NCBI GenBank assembly: GCA_015231775.1
Contig: JADGAY010000014.1
Location: forward strand, 1 to 39,144
Source: Magnetococcales bacterium
GTDB lineage: Bacteria; Pseudomonadota; Magnetococcia; Magnetococcales; Magnetaquicoccaceae
Direction of reading: 5' to 3'
DNA length: 39,144 bases
The notes beneath the pieces were generated by a model. That model searched no databases. It worked only from the letters and a program-made list of their open reading frames with translations, and had not been told where the DNA came from. Of the stretch, positions 38,258 to 39,144 are shown piece by piece; the first letter of the stretch is position 1; each line of letters starts with the position of its first letter. The position numbers and the translations under genes are program-made.

Positions 38258-39144
38258 ATGGACAAGAACGAACCGAGTTTTGCCGAGGATCCACCCTTGG
38301 CCTCCCCGTCGGAGGAGCCTGCGGGCGGAGGCTGGATGCGTCAACTGGAGGCCAACCGCGTCCGCGAACGGGAGGTGTTGGAACGGTTGCTGCTGGCCAA
38401 TCTCAACGAACAGAAGAGAAGCCGCCGGGGACGCAACTGGTTCCGTTTCTTCATCGCCGCCTATCTGCTGGCGCTGTTGTGGATGAGCCATCCGGGCAAG
38501 GATATCCCGAATCTGGATGGGTTGTCGGCCAAGCACAAGCATGTGGCCGTGGTCCATCTGCGCGGCATGATCGTCGATGAACTGCCCGGTTCCGCGGACA
38601 ACATCGTCAAGGGGTTGCGCGAGGCCTTCGACCATCCGGATACCGAGGCGGTGATCCTGCGCATCAACAGTCCGGGTGGCACGCCGGTACAGGCGGGTCG
38701 GATCTACGACGAGCTGCTGCGCTTGCAAAAACAGCACGCCGAGATGCCGGTCTATGCCGCGCTCGAGGATCTGTGCGCTTCGGGAGGCTACTGGGTGGCC
38801 GCCGCCGCCCCGAAGATCTATGCCGACAAGGCGACCCTGGTGGGGTCGATCGGCGTGATCATGCAGGGGTTCGGCTTTCAACAGACCTTGGAAAAACTCG
38901 GAATGGAGAGTCGTCTGCTGACCGCCGGCAAACACAAGGCACTCCTCGACCCGTTCACGCCGGTGGAACCGAACCAGAAACAGCATGTGCAGAACCTGCT
39001 CAACCGTATCCACGAGCAGTTCATCAAGGCGGTCGAGGTCGGGCGTGGGGATCGCCTGAAGGCGGGTCGCGAGGAGCTGTTCCAGGGGTTGGTCTGGACC
39101 GGCGAGGAGGCGGTGAAACTGGGCCTGGTGGATGGATTGGGTTC
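38258..39144 (+). CDS. sppA: Signal peptide peptidase SppA-type serine protease (5' part, cut by window end)
   Basis: The first 295 residues of an S49-family protease; the gene runs off the window. From ATG 38258 it has a cytoplasmic segment of about 60 residues (acidic, then basic KRSRRGRNW), a transmembrane anchor at about 61-77, and then the protease domain starting VAVVHLRGMI. NSPGG is at about 137-141. The nucleophile Ser175 lies in DLCASGGYWVAAA. Lys227 in TAGKHKALLDPF, 52 residues later, fits the Ser-Lys dyad spacing of Bacillus SppA (Ser147-Lys199). VGSIGVIMQGF is also conserved. It degrades leftover signal peptides or membrane-embedded peptides at the periplasmic face. The 14-bp hairpin just upstream may affect its expression. 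The cytoplasmic N-terminal extension is longer than in E. coli SppA. Confidence 0.93.
   Translation, partial: MDKNEPSFAEDPPLASPSEEPAGGGWMRQLEANRVREREVLERLLLANLNEQKRSRRGRNWFRFFIAAYLLALLWMSHPGKDIPNLDGLSAKHKHVAVVHLRGMIVDELPGSADNIVKGLREAFDHPDTEAVILRINSPGGTPVQAGRIYDELLRLQKQHAEMPVYAALEDLCASGGYWVAAAAPKIYADKATLVGSIGVIMQGFGFQQTLEKLGMESRLLTAGKHKALLDPFTPVEPNQKQHVQNLLNRIHEQFIKAVEVGRGDRLKAGREELFQGLVWTGEEAVKLGLVDGLG

Overview
The window is a gene-dense, GC-rich (roughly 60% or more by eye) stretch of a Gram-negative chromosome. KdsA (Kdo for lipopolysaccharide), an Aas-type phospholipid repair enzyme, a split glycine decarboxylase (GcvPA/GcvPB), a Ros/MucR-type zinc finger and many phosphorelay proteins point to Pseudomonadota. 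The style fits an alphaproteobacterial or Magnetococcia-like lineage. That placement is inference from gene content only; no rRNA, tRNA or lineage marker is present.

Layout. 64-1421: an AT-rich pentapeptide-repeat membrane protein that may be extended by a -1 frameshift. 1425-3008 (-): a secreted SUMF1-fold protein. 3127-5250: an acyltransferase/acyl-AMP ligase fusion. 5286-10477 (-): a giant hybrid histidine kinase and a REC-GGDEF diguanylate cyclase. 10779-15053: uvrB, then an orphan Hpt / OmpR regulator / receiver cluster, then dtd. 15230-17299: an AAA ATPase plus HNH nuclease pair resembling Septu anti-phage systems, partly AT-rich and probably acquired. 17313-18449 (-): an M23 envelope peptidase. 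18583-20545: CheY-like receiver, TetR regulator and a tyrosine-recombinase homologue that has lost nearly all catalytic residues, arranged like an operon. 20660-22187: miaA and, convergent to it, a membrane-anchored Ros/MucR finger protein. 22524-26089: pyrG, kdsA, gcvT. 26365-29888: a CorC/TlyC-type CBS protein and, convergent, an OmpR/histidine-kinase pair. 30264-32944: a small SWIM-like zinc-motif protein and a SulP transporter carrying the same domain at its C-terminus. 33013-33450: a dense series of perfect hairpins with no coding explanation. 33492-37654: gcvPA, gcvPB, eno. 37690 to the end: a Cys-rich MerR-type regulator and the 5' part of an SppA-type protease.

How the genes work together. 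pyrG, kdsA, gcvT, gcvPA, gcvPB and eno are core metabolism, on one strand and tightly spaced within each block. The glycine-cleavage genes are divided by about 7.4 kb of signalling and transport genes, and gcvH is absent here. Signalling is unusually heavy: two sensor kinases, five further receiver proteins and a free-standing Hpt.

The strongest candidates for undescribed biology are (1) the SWIM-like domain present both as a free protein and fused to a SulP transporter, (2) the hairpin array directly after that transporter gene, (3) the catalytically dead recombinase co-located with TetR and CheY, and (4) the membrane-tethered Ros finger.
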